A DNA stretch of 64,000 nt from Halomonas sp. LBP4. GTDB lineage: Bacteria > Pseudomonadota > Gammaproteobacteria > Pseudomonadales > Halomonadaceae. The DNA lies in NCBI RefSeq assembly GCF_003202205.1, contig NZ_PDOG01000006.1, positions 105,068-169,067 on the forward strand. The letters are read 5' to 3'. The notes under the pieces were generated by a model. It ran no database searches. It saw only the letters and a list, made by a program, of their open reading frames with translations, and was not told the origin of the DNA. This document shows, piece by piece, positions 1 to 8,426 of this stretch; the stretch's first letter is position 1; every line of letters begins with the position of its first letter. Both the position numbers and the translations under genes were made by a program.

Positions 1-53
1 ATTGGCCGAAAGACCGGTTCTCGCAGTAGATCAGCGTTAAGTCCGACAGGCTC

Positions 54-992
54 CTAGGGCGAGCCGTCATCGGCCGCCTGGCCGAAGCCCGGCTGCTCGC
101 TGTAGCCGTAGAGCGCCTGACGGCGCTGCTCGCGGAAGTCCTCCAGCAAGCGGGCATAGCGGCGCGGCATCTCGACGCCCGCGCGACTCACCAGGTGCAG
201 CGTCTCGTGGACCGGTACCGCCAGGTCGAGCTCCTTGACCTGGCGCTGCCAGGGCGAGGTCTCGAGCACCAGCCGCGAGACCACGGTGAACCCCAGGCCG
301 CGGGCCACGGCGTCCAGCACCATGCCCACCTCATTGGTGAACCCCTGGCGCCGGAAGTGGCTCATGGAGCGGAACTCCGCCGGAAAGTTGCTGCGCAGCA
401 GGGCCCCGGCATGGTTCATGCCTTCGGAATGGCTGATGAAGCCGATCCCCATCAGGTCGGCGAGGCCGCTCCCCGCGAAGTCGGCCGGCACCACCAGGCA
501 GAGCGGCTCCCTGTGCCACGGCTCGACGTTCAGGTCGGGCTGCCTGACCTCTTCGGTGATGATGCCGAGATCGTAACGACCGGCCAGGACGTCCTGCACG
601 ATCTCGTGATTGAAGGCGAAGCTGTAGCTCACGGTCAGCCCGGGGTACATCTGCTGCTGGCCGAGGATGAACGGATAGAGCATCAGCCCCACACTGCCGG
701 GCGAGGCGAGACGGCAGTCACCGGAGAAGAGCGAGTCGGCATCGAGGGAGTGGCGGAACTGCTCGTGCTCGGCGAACAGTTTCAGCGCATAGTCGTAGGC
801 CCGACGCCCCGCCTCGGTGAGAGTGAAGCGACGTCCGTGGCGCTCGAGCAGTGGCTTGTCCAGGTACCGCTCTAGCTTGCGCACGTGCTGGCTGACCCCG
901 GGCTGGGTCATCTCCAGCTGGCGGGCCGTGCGAGTGAAACTGCCCGTCTCGACCAGGGTGATGAAGGTACGGAAGTACTGGGCATTGAACAT
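54..992 (-). CDS. LysR-family transcriptional regulator
   Basis: A 312-residue protein with the usual LysR layout. The N-terminal winged helix-turn-helix (about residues 1-62) contains GSFTRTARQLEMTQPGVSQH and the KLERYLDKPLLERHGRR continuation. A periplasmic-binding-protein-like effector domain follows (about 90-295). Its ligand is unknown. It is divergent from ppnN, with a 165-base shared promoter region, so ppnN or itself is a possible target. No good Shine-Dalgarno sequence lies before the chosen ATG (the upstream bases are C-rich). The reading frame and the standard LysR N-terminus still support this start. The family is certain; the target and inducer are not visible. Confidence 0.93.
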   Translation of the reverse strand: MFNAQYFRTFITLVETGSFTRTARQLEMTQPGVSQHVRKLERYLDKPLLERHGRRFTLTEAGRRAYDYALKLFAEHEQFRHSLDADSLFSGDCRLASPGSVGLMLYPFILGQQQMYPGLTVSYSFAFNHEIVQDVLAGRYDLGIITEEVRQPDLNVEPWHREPLCLVVPADFAGSGLADLMGIGFISHSEGMNHAGALLRSNFPAEFRSMSHFRRQGFTNEVGMVLDAVARGLGFTVVSRLVLETSPWQRQVKELDLAVPVHETLHLVSRAGVEMPRRYARLLEDFREQRRQALYGYSEQPGFGQAADDGSP

Positions 993-1157
993 GGGGGAGG
1001 CACATCACTCGGGGGAGCCGGCTAGCAGCATTCTACCAGCTCGCCCGCCCGGTCGCACCGCTGCGCGACGGCGACGGGGCATGATAGCATCTTCCTGACA
1101 GCCGGCCCGCCGTGATGCCGGCCACGCACGACTACGTTCACGACAAGGACGCCCAGG

Positions 1158-2519
1158 ATGCCCGATACCATTTCCAGTACCATCTCGCCGGAAGGCAGCC
1201 TGGAGATTCTCTCCCAGCACGAGGTCAGCCGCCTGCACGACACCTCCCGCAGCGGGCTGCATGACCTGCTGCGCCGCTGCGCCCTGGCCGTGCTCAACTG
1301 CGGCAACCCCACCGACGACAGCGTGGCGCTGATGGAGGCCTACCAGGACTTCGACATCGAGGTGATCCCGCAGGATCGCGGCGTGCGCCTCAAGCTCACC
1401 AACGCCCCGGCCGAGGCCTTCGTCGACGGCAAGATGATCCGCGGCATCCGCGAGCACCTGTCGTCGATCCTGCGCGACATCGTCTACGTCTACAACGAGA
1501 TCCAGACCCACCGGCGCTTCGACCTCACCACCGCCGAGGGCACCACCAACGCGGTCTTCCATATCCTGCGCAAGGCCGGCACCCTGAAGCCGGGCCGCGA
1601 CCCCAGCCTGGTGGTGTGCTGGGGAGGCCACTCGATCTCCCGGGAGGAGTACGAGTACAGCAAGGACGTGGGCTACCACCTGGGGCTTCGCGAGCTGGAC
1701 ATCTGCACCGGCTGCGGCCCCGGGGCCATGAAGGGGCCCATGAAGGGCGCCAACGTGGCCCACGCCAAGCAGCGCCGCCACCACGGCCGCTACCTGGGTG
1801 TTTCCGAACCCGGCATCATCGCCGCCGAGGCCCCCAACCCCATCGTCAACGAACTGGTGGTGATGCCCGACATCGAGAAGCGCCTGGAAGCCTTCGTGCG
1901 CCTGGGCCACGGCATCATCGTCTTCCCCGGCGGGGTGGGCACCGCCGAGGAAATCCTCTACCTGCTCGGCATCCTGCTGCATCCGGGGAACGGCGACATG
2001 GAACTGCCGGTGGTCTTCACCGGCCCCGCCGACTCCGCCGACTACTTCCGGCGCATCGACGAGTTCCTGGCCTACACCCTGGGCGAGGAGGTGCGTCGGC
2101 TCTACCGCATCATCATCGACGACCCCACCGAAGTGGCGCGTACCATGCGCAAGGGGGTCGATGCCGTCACCGGTTACCGCAAGACCCGCCAGGACGCCTT
2201 CTACTACAACTGGCGGCTGAACATCGACCGTCACTTCCAGGAGCCCTTCGCCCCCACCCACGAGGCGATGGCGGGACTGGCCCTGCATCGCCGGCAACCG
2301 GTGCACGAGCTCGCCGCCAACCTGCGCCGCGCCTTCTCGGGCATCGTCGCCGGCAACGTCAAGGAACAGGGCATTCGCGCCATCAAGGCCCATGGCCCCT
2401 TCGAGTTGCATGCCGAACCGGAACTGATGACGCGTCTCGACGAGCTGCTCACCTCCTTCGTCGCCCAGGGGCGCATGAAGCTCGCCGGCGACTACGAACC
2501 CTGCTACCGGCTGGCGTGA
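1158..2519 (+). CDS. ppnN: Pyrimidine/purine nucleotide 5'-monophosphate nucleosidase (PpnN, LOG family)
   Basis: A 453-residue protein, the length of E. coli PpnN (YgdH). PpnN cleaves the N-glycosidic bond of nucleoside 5'-monophosphates to give free base and ribose 5-phosphate. In E. coli it is activated by (p)ppGpp. The N-terminal extension (about 1-140) is typical of the long LOG-family branch. The central Rossmann-like domain has a GGHSISREEYEYSK stretch, a glycine-rich CTGCGPGAMKGPMKGA loop and the LOG signature PGGVGTAEE. A C-terminal domain follows. It is transcribed alone and divergent from the LysR gene. The assignment rests on full-length resemblance to the family as I know it. Confidence 0.93.
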   Translation: MPDTISSTISPEGSLEILSQHEVSRLHDTSRSGLHDLLRRCALAVLNCGNPTDDSVALMEAYQDFDIEVIPQDRGVRLKLTNAPAEAFVDGKMIRGIREHLSSILRDIVYVYNEIQTHRRFDLTTAEGTTNAVFHILRKAGTLKPGRDPSLVVCWGGHSISREEYEYSKDVGYHLGLRELDICTGCGPGAMKGPMKGANVAHAKQRRHHGRYLGVSEPGIIAAEAPNPIVNELVVMPDIEKRLEAFVRLGHGIIVFPGGVGTAEEILYLLGILLHPGNGDMELPVVFTGPADSADYFRRIDEFLAYTLGEEVRRLYRIIIDDPTEVARTMRKGVDAVTGYRKTRQDAFYYNWRLNIDRHFQEPFAPTHEAMAGLALHRRQPVHELAANLRRAFSGIVAGNVKEQGIRAIKAHGPFELHAEPELMTRLDELLTSFVAQGRMKLAGDYEPCYRLA

Positions 2520-2529
2520 CCCACGCCCC

Positions 2530-2898
2530 TCACGCCCTCTCGGCCTGCCACCAGAGCCAGAGGGCGTGCAGCAGCAGGCCCAGGGTGGCGCCATGGGCGA
2601 TCAGCCGCTGCCAGCTGATCCAGTCGGTGAACAGCGCATGCCAGAGGCCCATGCCCGCGAGGCCGGCCAGCAGGCCGAGCCCCAGCCCTCCGAGCAGGCG
2701 CGGCAGCCGTCGCCGGGCCTCGCGCTGCAGCATACGCCAGTGAAGGAACGCCACCCCGACCACCACCGCCACGGCGATCAGGATCAGCGTCAGGCGTGTC
2801 TCGTGGCCACCCGCCAGGAAGCGGGGCACGGTGGCCAGCATCAGCACCGCCAGGCCCAGCAGCAGGCTGAGCCGCTCCGGCGTGGGGTTGGCTGCCAT
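2530..2898 (-). CDS. Small integral membrane protein (possibly DUF2069-like)
   Basis: 122 residues with about four hydrophobic segments (roughly 10-25, 35-52, 68-88 and 100-117), separated by a basic loop containing REARRRLPR. There are no catalytic motifs. It ends 11 bases after the ppnN stop on the opposite strand. Its start lies one base beyond the mioC stop, so the two are probably one transcript. It resembles small DUF2069-type inner membrane proteins in size and topology, but I cannot confirm the family and give no function. Confidence 0.75.
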   Translation of the reverse strand: MAANPTPERLSLLLGLAVLMLATVPRFLAGGHETRLTLILIAVAVVVGVAFLHWRMLQREARRRLPRLLGGLGLGLLAGLAGMGLWHALFTDWISWQRLIAHGATLGLLLHALWLWWQAERA

Positions 2899-2899
2899 C

Positions 2900-3364
2900 T
2901 CAGGCCACCTTCAACTGCTGGGTCTCGATCCACTCCTCGGCCCAGGGCAGTGCCTCGTCGTCGGCCATGAAGGTCTCCATGGCATCGACCTCGAGGCGCT
3001 CACCCAGGCGAACCGCCCCCTGTCCCGCCAGCAGCTCGTCGAGGCTGCGCCCCGCACCACAGAAGGTGTCGCCGTAGGAGCTGTCGCCCAGGGCGATCAG
3101 CCCGTAGCGCAGGTCGGCCAGCGACGGGCTCTGCTCGTCGAGCTCGCGCACGAAGGGAACGAAATTGCCGGGATAGTCCCCGCTGCCGGTGGTGGAAACG
3201 CAGAACAGCGCCAGGTCGGTGGGCGACCCGACCAGGTCCTCGAGGGTCGGCTGGTCGAAGATGGCAACCTCATAGCCGGCCTGTTCGAACAACGGCTTGA
3301 CCTGCTCCGCGACGTCCAGGGCGCCGCCGTACATGGTACCGACGAAGATCTTCAGCATGGGCAT
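2900..3364 (-). CDS. mioC: Flavodoxin-fold protein, MioC-like
   Basis: 154 residues forming a short-chain flavodoxin domain. The N-terminal FVGTMYGGALDVAEQV matches the FMN phosphate-binding loop (S/T-x-T/M-x-G pattern). CVSTTGSGDYPGNFVPF and IALGDSSYGDTFCGAG match the two isoalloxazine-contact loops. MioC-type flavodoxins carry one FMN and act as small cytosolic electron carriers; E. coli MioC supports biotin synthase activity. The gene probably shares a transcript with the small membrane protein downstream. An alternative ATG two codons in (3358) is possible. It could also be another short-chain flavodoxin rather than the strict MioC orthologue. Confidence 0.85.
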   Translation of the reverse strand: MPMLKIFVGTMYGGALDVAEQVKPLFEQAGYEVAIFDQPTLEDLVGSPTDLALFCVSTTGSGDYPGNFVPFVRELDEQSPSLADLRYGLIALGDSSYGDTFCGAGRSLDELLAGQGAVRLGERLEVDAMETFMADDEALPWAEEWIETQQLKVA

Positions 3365-3491
3365 GTCTTGGATTTACCTGAGAATTTCGCTCGGATATTA
3401 ACATGGCGCGGGGCCCCCGCGCATCCCGACCGCGGTGACGGGTGGGACACCAGACCGCAGCCAGCGCCCTGCGCCGCGGGCGATGGCCGAG

Positions 3492-3497
3492 TATAAT
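3492..3497 (+). promoter_or_regulatory. Candidate -10 element (TATAAT) for the DUF2788 gene
   Basis: A perfect TATAAT preceded by GAG lies 33 bases upstream of the ATG at 3531. No good -35 hexamer is seen at the usual spacing, so this is a likely but unproven sigma-70 promoter. Confidence 0.55.
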
Positions 3498-3530
3498 GCC
3501 CGGGTTCTCTTCCCCCTGCACGGAGGCGAT

Positions 3531-3737
3531 ATGCAGCAGACCTTCGAGGCCTGGGTCACGCCGATCATGATCGGCGGCCTGATCCTCTTCATGTGCTTCA
3601 TCATCTGGGATCTGGCGAAGAAGTCCCAGGCCGGACGCTTCGGTACCATCATGCTGTTCGTCGTTCTCGGCGCCGGCATGCTGGGCTATGTATTCAAGGT
3701 GGTCATCACCTGGATCATGGAGAATGGTGGCATCTGA
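3531..3737 (+). CDS. DUF2788 family small membrane protein
   Basis: 68 residues with two transmembrane helices: one about residues 10-28 (TPIMIGGLILFMCFIIWDL), one about 38-60. A short basic loop (AKKSQAGR) sits between them. The longer reading frame opens at 3435. ATG 3531 is chosen because a GGAGG sequence sits 5 bases before it and a TATAAT lies inside the longer version. The size and pattern match the DUF2788 family found in many gammaproteobacteria, whose function is not known. It is followed at once by a strong hairpin that separates it from the converging ihfA gene. Confidence 0.82.
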   Translation: MQQTFEAWVTPIMIGGLILFMCFIIWDLAKKSQAGRFGTIMLFVVLGAGMLGYVFKVVITWIMENGGI

Positions 3738-3759
3738 CCCGCCATGCCCCAGCACGACG

Positions 3760-3790
3760 CGAGAACGCCACCCGTCGGGTGGCGTTCTCG
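3760..3790. terminator. Hairpin terminator between DUF2788 gene and ihfA
   Basis: Perfect 14-bp stem (3760-3773 with 3777-3790) and a 3-base loop, in the 67-base gap between convergent genes. The T-run is very short on both sides, so termination efficiency is uncertain. Its position fits a shared bidirectional terminator. Confidence 0.75.
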
Positions 3791-3804
3791 TTGGCGGGTC
3801 TCGC

Positions 3805-4107
3805 TCAGGGCGCTTCGCCGTCGTAGCTCTCGACCTGGCTCTTGAGCTTCTGGCCCGGCCGGAAGGTCACTACCCGCCGCGCCGAGATGGGGATCTCCTC
3901 GCCCGTTTTCGGGTTGCGCCCCGGCCGCTCGCGCTTGTCGCGCAGGTCGAAGTTGCCGAAGCCCGACAGCTTGACCTGCTCGTTCTCGCGCAGACAGGCG
4001 CGGATCTCCTCGAAGAAGGCCTCCACCATGGACTTGGCCTCGCGCTTGGAGAGGCCGAGTTCGGCGTGCAGATGTTCAGCCAGCTCCGCCTTGGTCAATG
4101 CACCCAT
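3805..4107 (-). CDS. ihfA: Integration host factor subunit alpha
   Basis: 100 residues, the standard length. IHF-alpha pairs with IHF-beta to bend DNA sharply at specific sites. MGALTKAELAEHL opens the HU/IHF fold. GFGNFDLRDKRERPGRNPKTGE (about 49-70) is the beta-arm, with the intercalating proline inside RNPKTGE (P66). The frame is open further upstream, but ATG 4107 is the conserved start and has a GGGAG ribosome binding site. It lies 73 bases downstream of pheT in the classic pheST-ihfA order, so it is probably cotranscribed. Confidence 0.97.
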   Translation of the reverse strand: MGALTKAELAEHLHAELGLSKREAKSMVEAFFEEIRACLRENEQVKLSGFGNFDLRDKRERPGRNPKTGEEIPISARRVVTFRPGQKLKSQVESYDGEAP

Positions 4108-4180
4108 GTTCGCTCCCTCATGGTGGATACGCCCCGCCGGCCGGCCTGCGGCGGCGTCGACCCTGCCGCGATCCGCACGA

Positions 4181-6562
4181 CTATCCACGCAGTTCCGCTC
4201 CCAGATGCTGGCGTGACTCGGCGACGATGGCGTCAACCAACTGATTGATTTCATCGTCATTCAGCGTGCGCGAAGGATGCTGCCAGGTCAAGCCCAGGGC
4301 GACGCTCTTGCGTCCTTCCGGCACCCCCCGACCCTGGTAGACGTCGAACAGGCGCGACTCGACCAGCCACTCCCCCGCCTGGCCATGGATGGTGTCGAGC
4401 AGCGCCTGCACCGGCAGCGACTCGTCGACCAGGAAGGCCAGGTCACGGCGCACCTCGGGGTAGCGCGACAGCGGCGTGAAGGCCGGTACCCGCCCCTGGG
4501 TGAGGGCATCCAGGCGCACCTCGAACAGCAGCGCATCGACCTTCAGGCCCAGTTGCGCCCGCACCGCCGGGTGCAGGGTACCGATCCAGCCGGCCTCCTC
4601 GCCGCGATGCAGGATGCGGGCACACTGGCCGGGGTGCAGCGCCGAATGCTCGCCGGGCTCGAAGCGCCAGGCATCCGGATCGCCGCCCATCGCCAGCAGG
4701 CTCTCCAGGTCGCCCTTGAGATCGAAGAAGTCGACCCGGTCCTTGCCACCGGCCCAGCCCTCGGGTTCGCGGGTCCCGCACACCAGGGCACCGAGCATCG
4801 GCGTCTGGTGCAAGTCGTCGAGCTCGCCGCGGAAGACCAGGCCGGTCTCGAACAGCCGGACCCGGGTCTGCTGGCGGTTGAGGTTGTACTGCAGCGCCCG
4901 CACCAGGCCGGGGACGAGGCTCGCCCGCATCACCGACAGGTCGCTGGAGATGGGGTTGGCCAGTGCCGGCGACACCGCCTCGGGCAGCAGCGCCTGCTGC
5001 AGCTCCGGGGAAACGAAGCTGTAGGTCACCGCCTCCTGGTAGCCCCGGGCGACCAGCTGGCGCCGCAGCCGGCCCAGCGGAGTGCGTGCCTCGCGGTCGG
5101 GACGCAGCGAGAGGCGCGCCGCCGGGCGGCGCACCGGCAGGCGATTGTAGCCATGGATGCGCGCCACCTCCTCGATCAGGTCCTCCTCGATGGCGATATC
5201 GAAGCGCCAGCTCGGCGCCCAGGCCAGCCAGCCCTCGGCGGTCGTTTCCACCGCCATGCCCAGCCGGCCGAGGATCTCGGTGACCTCGTCGGCCGGCAGC
5301 GCCTTGTCCAGGGCCTGCTCGAGGCGCGCCGCGCGCAGGTGGACCTGGCGCTCGCCGGGCAGCTGCTCGGCGCTGACCGCCTCGATCAGCGGCCCCGGCT
5401 CGCCGCCGGTGATCTCGAGCAGCAGCGCGGTGGCCCGCTCGGCGGCCTCGCGAGCCAGCAGGGGGTCGACACCTCGCTCGAAGCGGTGGGAGGCGTCGGT
5501 GTGCAGGCCGTAGGAGCGCGCCTGGCCGGCCACCGCCAGCGGCGAGAAGAAGGCCGACTCGAGGAAGATGTCGCGGGTCTCGGCCGCCACCCCGGAGTGC
5601 TCCCCGCCCATGACCCCGGCAATGGCCAGCGGGCCGCGCTCGTCGGCGATCACCAGGGTGGCGTCGGTCAGGGTGATCTCCTGGCCGTCGAGCAACACCA
5701 GGCGCTCGCCCTCCCGGGCCAGCCGCACGATCACGGCGCCATGCAGGTTGGCACGGTCGAAGGCGTGCAGCGGCTGACCCAGCTCGAGCATCACGTAGTT
5801 GGTGACGTCGACCACCGGGTCGATGGCGCGGATGCCGCTGCGCCGCAGCCGCTCGACCATCCACAACGGCGTCTCGGCGGTCACGTCGACGCCCTTGATC
5901 AGGCGCCCGATGTAGCGCGGGCAACGCTCGGCATCCTCGACGCGTACCGGGAAGGTCTCGTCATGGGTCGGCGCCACCGGGGTGATCTCGGGACCGGTGA
6001 CCGCCAGGCGGTTGAGCACCCCGACCTCGCGGGCCATGCCCTTGACGCTCAGGCAGTCACCGCGGTTGGGGGTCAGGTCCACCTCGATGGTATGGTCGTC
6101 GAGGCCCATGAAGGCTCGGAAACTCTCGCCCGCCGGGGCGTCGGCCGGTAGCTCGAGGATACCGTGGGAGGTCTCCTCCTCGAGCCCCAGCTCCGAGGCG
6201 GAGCAGATCATGCCGCGCGACTCGACGCCGCGCAGCTTGGCCTTCCCGATCCTGAAGTCGCCGGGCAGCACGGCACCGACCCGGGCGAAGGCCACCTTCT
6301 GCCCCGCGGCGACGTTGGGCGCGCCACACACCACCTGGACCATCTCGCCGCTGCCGTCGTCGACCCGACAGACATTGAGCTTGTCGGCATCCGGGTGCTG
6401 CTCCCTGGCCACCACTTCGGCCACCACCACGCCCTCGAAGGCCGCGGCCACCGGTTCCACGGCGTCCACTTCCAGGCCCGCCATGGTGATCTGGTCGGCC
6501 AGGGCCTGGGTCGCAAGCGCAGGAGAGACCCAGTCACGCAGCCACTGTTCGGAAAATTTCAT
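4181..6562 (-). CDS. pheT: Phenylalanine--tRNA ligase beta subunit
   Basis: 793 residues, close to the 795 of E. coli PheT. It forms the alpha2-beta2 enzyme with PheS and charges tRNA-Phe. The N-terminal MKFSEQWLRDWV is followed by the EMAP/OB-like tRNA-binding domain (about 40-150), B3/B4 editing region (about 200-400), B5 domain, a class II core-like domain with no catalytic role, and the C-terminal ferredoxin-fold anticodon-binding domain (about 700-793). ATG 6562 was chosen over an upstream extension because homology starts there. It is 43 bases downstream of pheS on the same strand. Confidence 0.98.
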   Translation of the reverse strand: MKFSEQWLRDWVSPALATQALADQITMAGLEVDAVEPVAAAFEGVVVAEVVAREQHPDADKLNVCRVDDGSGEMVQVVCGAPNVAAGQKVAFARVGAVLPGDFRIGKAKLRGVESRGMICSASELGLEEETSHGILELPADAPAGESFRAFMGLDDHTIEVDLTPNRGDCLSVKGMAREVGVLNRLAVTGPEITPVAPTHDETFPVRVEDAERCPRYIGRLIKGVDVTAETPLWMVERLRRSGIRAIDPVVDVTNYVMLELGQPLHAFDRANLHGAVIVRLAREGERLVLLDGQEITLTDATLVIADERGPLAIAGVMGGEHSGVAAETRDIFLESAFFSPLAVAGQARSYGLHTDASHRFERGVDPLLAREAAERATALLLEITGGEPGPLIEAVSAEQLPGERQVHLRAARLEQALDKALPADEVTEILGRLGMAVETTAEGWLAWAPSWRFDIAIEEDLIEEVARIHGYNRLPVRRPAARLSLRPDREARTPLGRLRRQLVARGYQEAVTYSFVSPELQQALLPEAVSPALANPISSDLSVMRASLVPGLVRALQYNLNRQQTRVRLFETGLVFRGELDDLHQTPMLGALVCGTREPEGWAGGKDRVDFFDLKGDLESLLAMGGDPDAWRFEPGEHSALHPGQCARILHRGEEAGWIGTLHPAVRAQLGLKVDALLFEVRLDALTQGRVPAFTPLSRYPEVRRDLAFLVDESLPVQALLDTIHGQAGEWLVESRLFDVYQGRGVPEGRKSVALGLTWQHPSRTLNDDEINQLVDAIVAESRQHLGAELRG

Positions 6563-6605
6563 GGTAAATCCTGTGTTCTGCCAAGGTCCGTGTAATGCCG
6601 TGCGA

Positions 6606-7625
6606 TCAGGCGAACTGGCGCAGGAAGCGCAGATCGTTGTCGAAGAACAGGCGCAGGTCGTTGACCCCGTAGCGCAGCATCGCCAGCCGCTCGACCCCCA
6701 TCCCGAAGGCGAAGCCCTTGTAGCGCTCGGCATCGATGCCGGAGTGGCGGAACACCTCCGGATGCACCATGCCGCAGCCCATCACCTCGAGCCAGCCGCT
6801 GTGGGAGCAGACCCGGCATCCCTCGCCGCCACACATCACGCACTGGATGTCGACCTCGGCGGAGGGCTCGGTGAAGGGGAAATAGGAAGGCCGGAAGCGC
6901 ACCGAGAGGTCGTCCCGCTCGAAGAAGGCGTGCAGGAAGTCCTCGATGGTGCCCTTGAGGTCGGCGAAGCTGACGTCCTCGTCGACCAGCAGCCCCTCGA
7001 CCTGGTGGAACATCGGCGTGTGGGTCAGGTCGGAGTCGCTGCGGTAGACCCGTCCCGGGCAGACGATGCGGATCGGCGGCGCCTGCTCCTTCATGGTCCG
7101 TACCTGCACCGGCGAGGTATGGGTACGCAGCAGCCGGGTCGCATCGAAATAGAAGGTGTCGGCCATGCCCCGCGCCGGATGATGCTCGGGGATGTTGAGC
7201 GCCTCGAAGTTGTGGTAGTCGTCCTCGATCTCCGGCCCCACCGCCACCTCGTAGCCGATGCGGGTGAAGAGCCCCTCGATGCGCTCCAGGGTCAGGGTGA
7301 CCGGATGCAGGCCGCCACTGGGCTGGCCGCGCCCCGGCAGGGTCACATCGATGCGCTCCGCGGCGAGACGCGCCTCGAGCGCGGCCTTCTCCAGGGCGTG
7401 TCGCCGCCCCTCGAGCTCCTCGGCGAGCGCCTGCTTGGCCTGGTTGATGCGTTCGCCCGCCGCCGGGCGCTCTTCCGCCGGCAGCTTGCCGAGCCCCTTG
7501 AGCAGCGCCGTGATCTCGCCCTTCTTGCCGAGATAGCGCACGCGCAACTCCTCGAGCGCCGGGATGCTGTCGGCGGCCTGGATGGCGTGGCGAGCCTCGG
7601 TGACCAGAGTGGGAAGGTGGTCCAT
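6606..7625 (-). CDS. pheS: Phenylalanine--tRNA ligase alpha subunit
   Basis: 339 residues. This is the catalytic subunit of phenylalanyl-tRNA synthetase. An N-terminal coiled coil (about 1-90) is followed by the class II catalytic core, with HPLTL-type text in GLHPVTLTLERIEGLF, EHHPARGMADTFYF, RVYRSDSDLTHTPMFHQVEGL (motif 2) and GFAFGMGVERLAMLRYG (motif 3). ATG 7625 (MDHLPTLV) matches the family start. A longer open frame upstream crosses the terminator at 7670-7704 and is not coding. pheST lies downstream of rplT but is separated from it by that terminator, so it may use read-through or its own start. Confidence 0.98.
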   Translation of the reverse strand: MDHLPTLVTEARHAIQAADSIPALEELRVRYLGKKGEITALLKGLGKLPAEERPAAGERINQAKQALAEELEGRRHALEKAALEARLAAERIDVTLPGRGQPSGGLHPVTLTLERIEGLFTRIGYEVAVGPEIEDDYHNFEALNIPEHHPARGMADTFYFDATRLLRTHTSPVQVRTMKEQAPPIRIVCPGRVYRSDSDLTHTPMFHQVEGLLVDEDVSFADLKGTIEDFLHAFFERDDLSVRFRPSYFPFTEPSAEVDIQCVMCGGEGCRVCSHSGWLEVMGCGMVHPEVFRHSGIDAERYKGFAFGMGVERLAMLRYGVNDLRLFFDNDLRFLRQFA

Positions 7626-7669
7626 CCGTTGAGCTCCGAAGTCTGTGGTCCTGCAATGATGTCGCTTGC

Positions 7670-7704
7670 AAAAAAACAGGGGAAGAGCGGCTGCTCTTCC
7701 CCTG
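7670..7704 (-). terminator. Rho-independent terminator between rplT and pheS
   Basis: On the minus strand a perfect 12-bp stem (7693-7704 with 7677-7688, 4-base loop) is followed by seven T residues (7676-7670). It ends the thrS-infC-rpmI-rplT transcript, or attenuates entry into pheST. A 7-bp pairing just upstream (7713-7719 with 7738-7744) could fold before it. No phenylalanine-rich leader peptide is visible in the 53 bases between the rplT stop and this hairpin. Confidence 0.9.
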
Positions 7705-7756
7705 CAACGCCAGCGACCGTCCCGGGCATTCGCCGGCCGGTCGCGGTCGATGTCAC

Positions 7757-8110
7757 TTACTGGGCAGCCTTGGCCTTCTCGACGATGGCGGCAAAGGCAG
7801 CCTTCTCGTTGACGGCCAGGTCGGCCAGCACCTTGCGATCGATCTCGATACCGGCCTTCTTGAGGCCACCGACGAAACGGCTGTAGGAGAGACCGTGCAC
7901 ACGGGCACCGGCGTTGATGCGCTGGATCCACAGGGCGCGGAACTGGCGCTTGCGCTGGCGGCGGTCACGATAGGCGTACTGGCCAGCCTTGATGACGGCC
8001 TGCTTGGCCACGCGAAAAACGCGCGAACGGGCACCGTAGTAACCCTTGGCCTGCTTGAGAATCTTCTTGTGACGGCGACGGGCAACGACGCCACGCTTGA
8101 CACGAGTCAT
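7757..8110 (-). CDS. rplT: 50S ribosomal protein L20
   Basis: 117 residues with the typical start MTRVKRGVVARRRHKKIL and the C-terminal YSRFVGGLKKAGIEIDRKVLADLAV. L20 binds 23S rRNA early in 50S assembly and, in E. coli, represses rpmI-rplT translation. It is 34 bases downstream of rpmI and is followed by a strong terminator. Confidence 0.99.
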   Translation of the reverse strand: MTRVKRGVVARRRHKKILKQAKGYYGARSRVFRVAKQAVIKAGQYAYRDRRQRKRQFRALWIQRINAGARVHGLSYSRFVGGLKKAGIEIDRKVLADLAVNEKAAFAAIVEKAKAAQ

Positions 8111-8144
8111 AGCTATCTCCTGACGTTAAGGGGTCTACCAGGGG

Positions 8145-8339
8145 TTACAGGTTCGGCAACATGCGCTGAATCAACTGCTTGTCGGCGTCATGGATCTGCT
8201 TCATGCCGCGCAGGTGACGCTTCCGCTTGGTGGACTTCTTGGTCAGGATGTGGCTACGGAACGACTGCTTGTGCTTGAAGCCGTTGGCCGTCTTCTTGAA
8301 GCGCTTGGCAGCGCCGCTGTTGGTCTTGATCTTCGGCAT
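8145..8339 (-). CDS. rpmI: 50S ribosomal protein L35
   Basis: 64 residues, highly basic, with the family pattern MPKIKTNSGAAKRFKKTANG and a C-terminal DKQLIQRMLPNL. It sits in the conserved infC-rpmI-rplT order, 87 bases after infC. In E. coli translation of this gene is controlled by L20. The gap upstream is long enough for a leader structure, but I did not identify the L20 site. Confidence 0.99.
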   Translation of the reverse strand: MPKIKTNSGAAKRFKKTANGFKHKQSFRSHILTKKSTKRKRHLRGMKQIHDADKQLIQRMLPNL

Positions 8340-8426
8340 GAGACTAACTCCGCTCGAGGTTTTTTCAGAAAATCCGGGGCCGACGGGAGGCGCGGACGCC
8401 TCCCGACCGTTCGACTGGCCGTCGGA

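Noticed and set aside
4277..6151. A 624-codon plus-strand frame opposite pheT
   Set aside because: Shadow of pheT; Arg/Gln-rich with no recognisable motif.
7704..7756. A PheM-like leader peptide upstream of the pheS terminator
   Set aside because: The only Phe codons in any frame here come from the T-run of the terminator itself; no Phe-rich short frame with a ribosome binding site was found.
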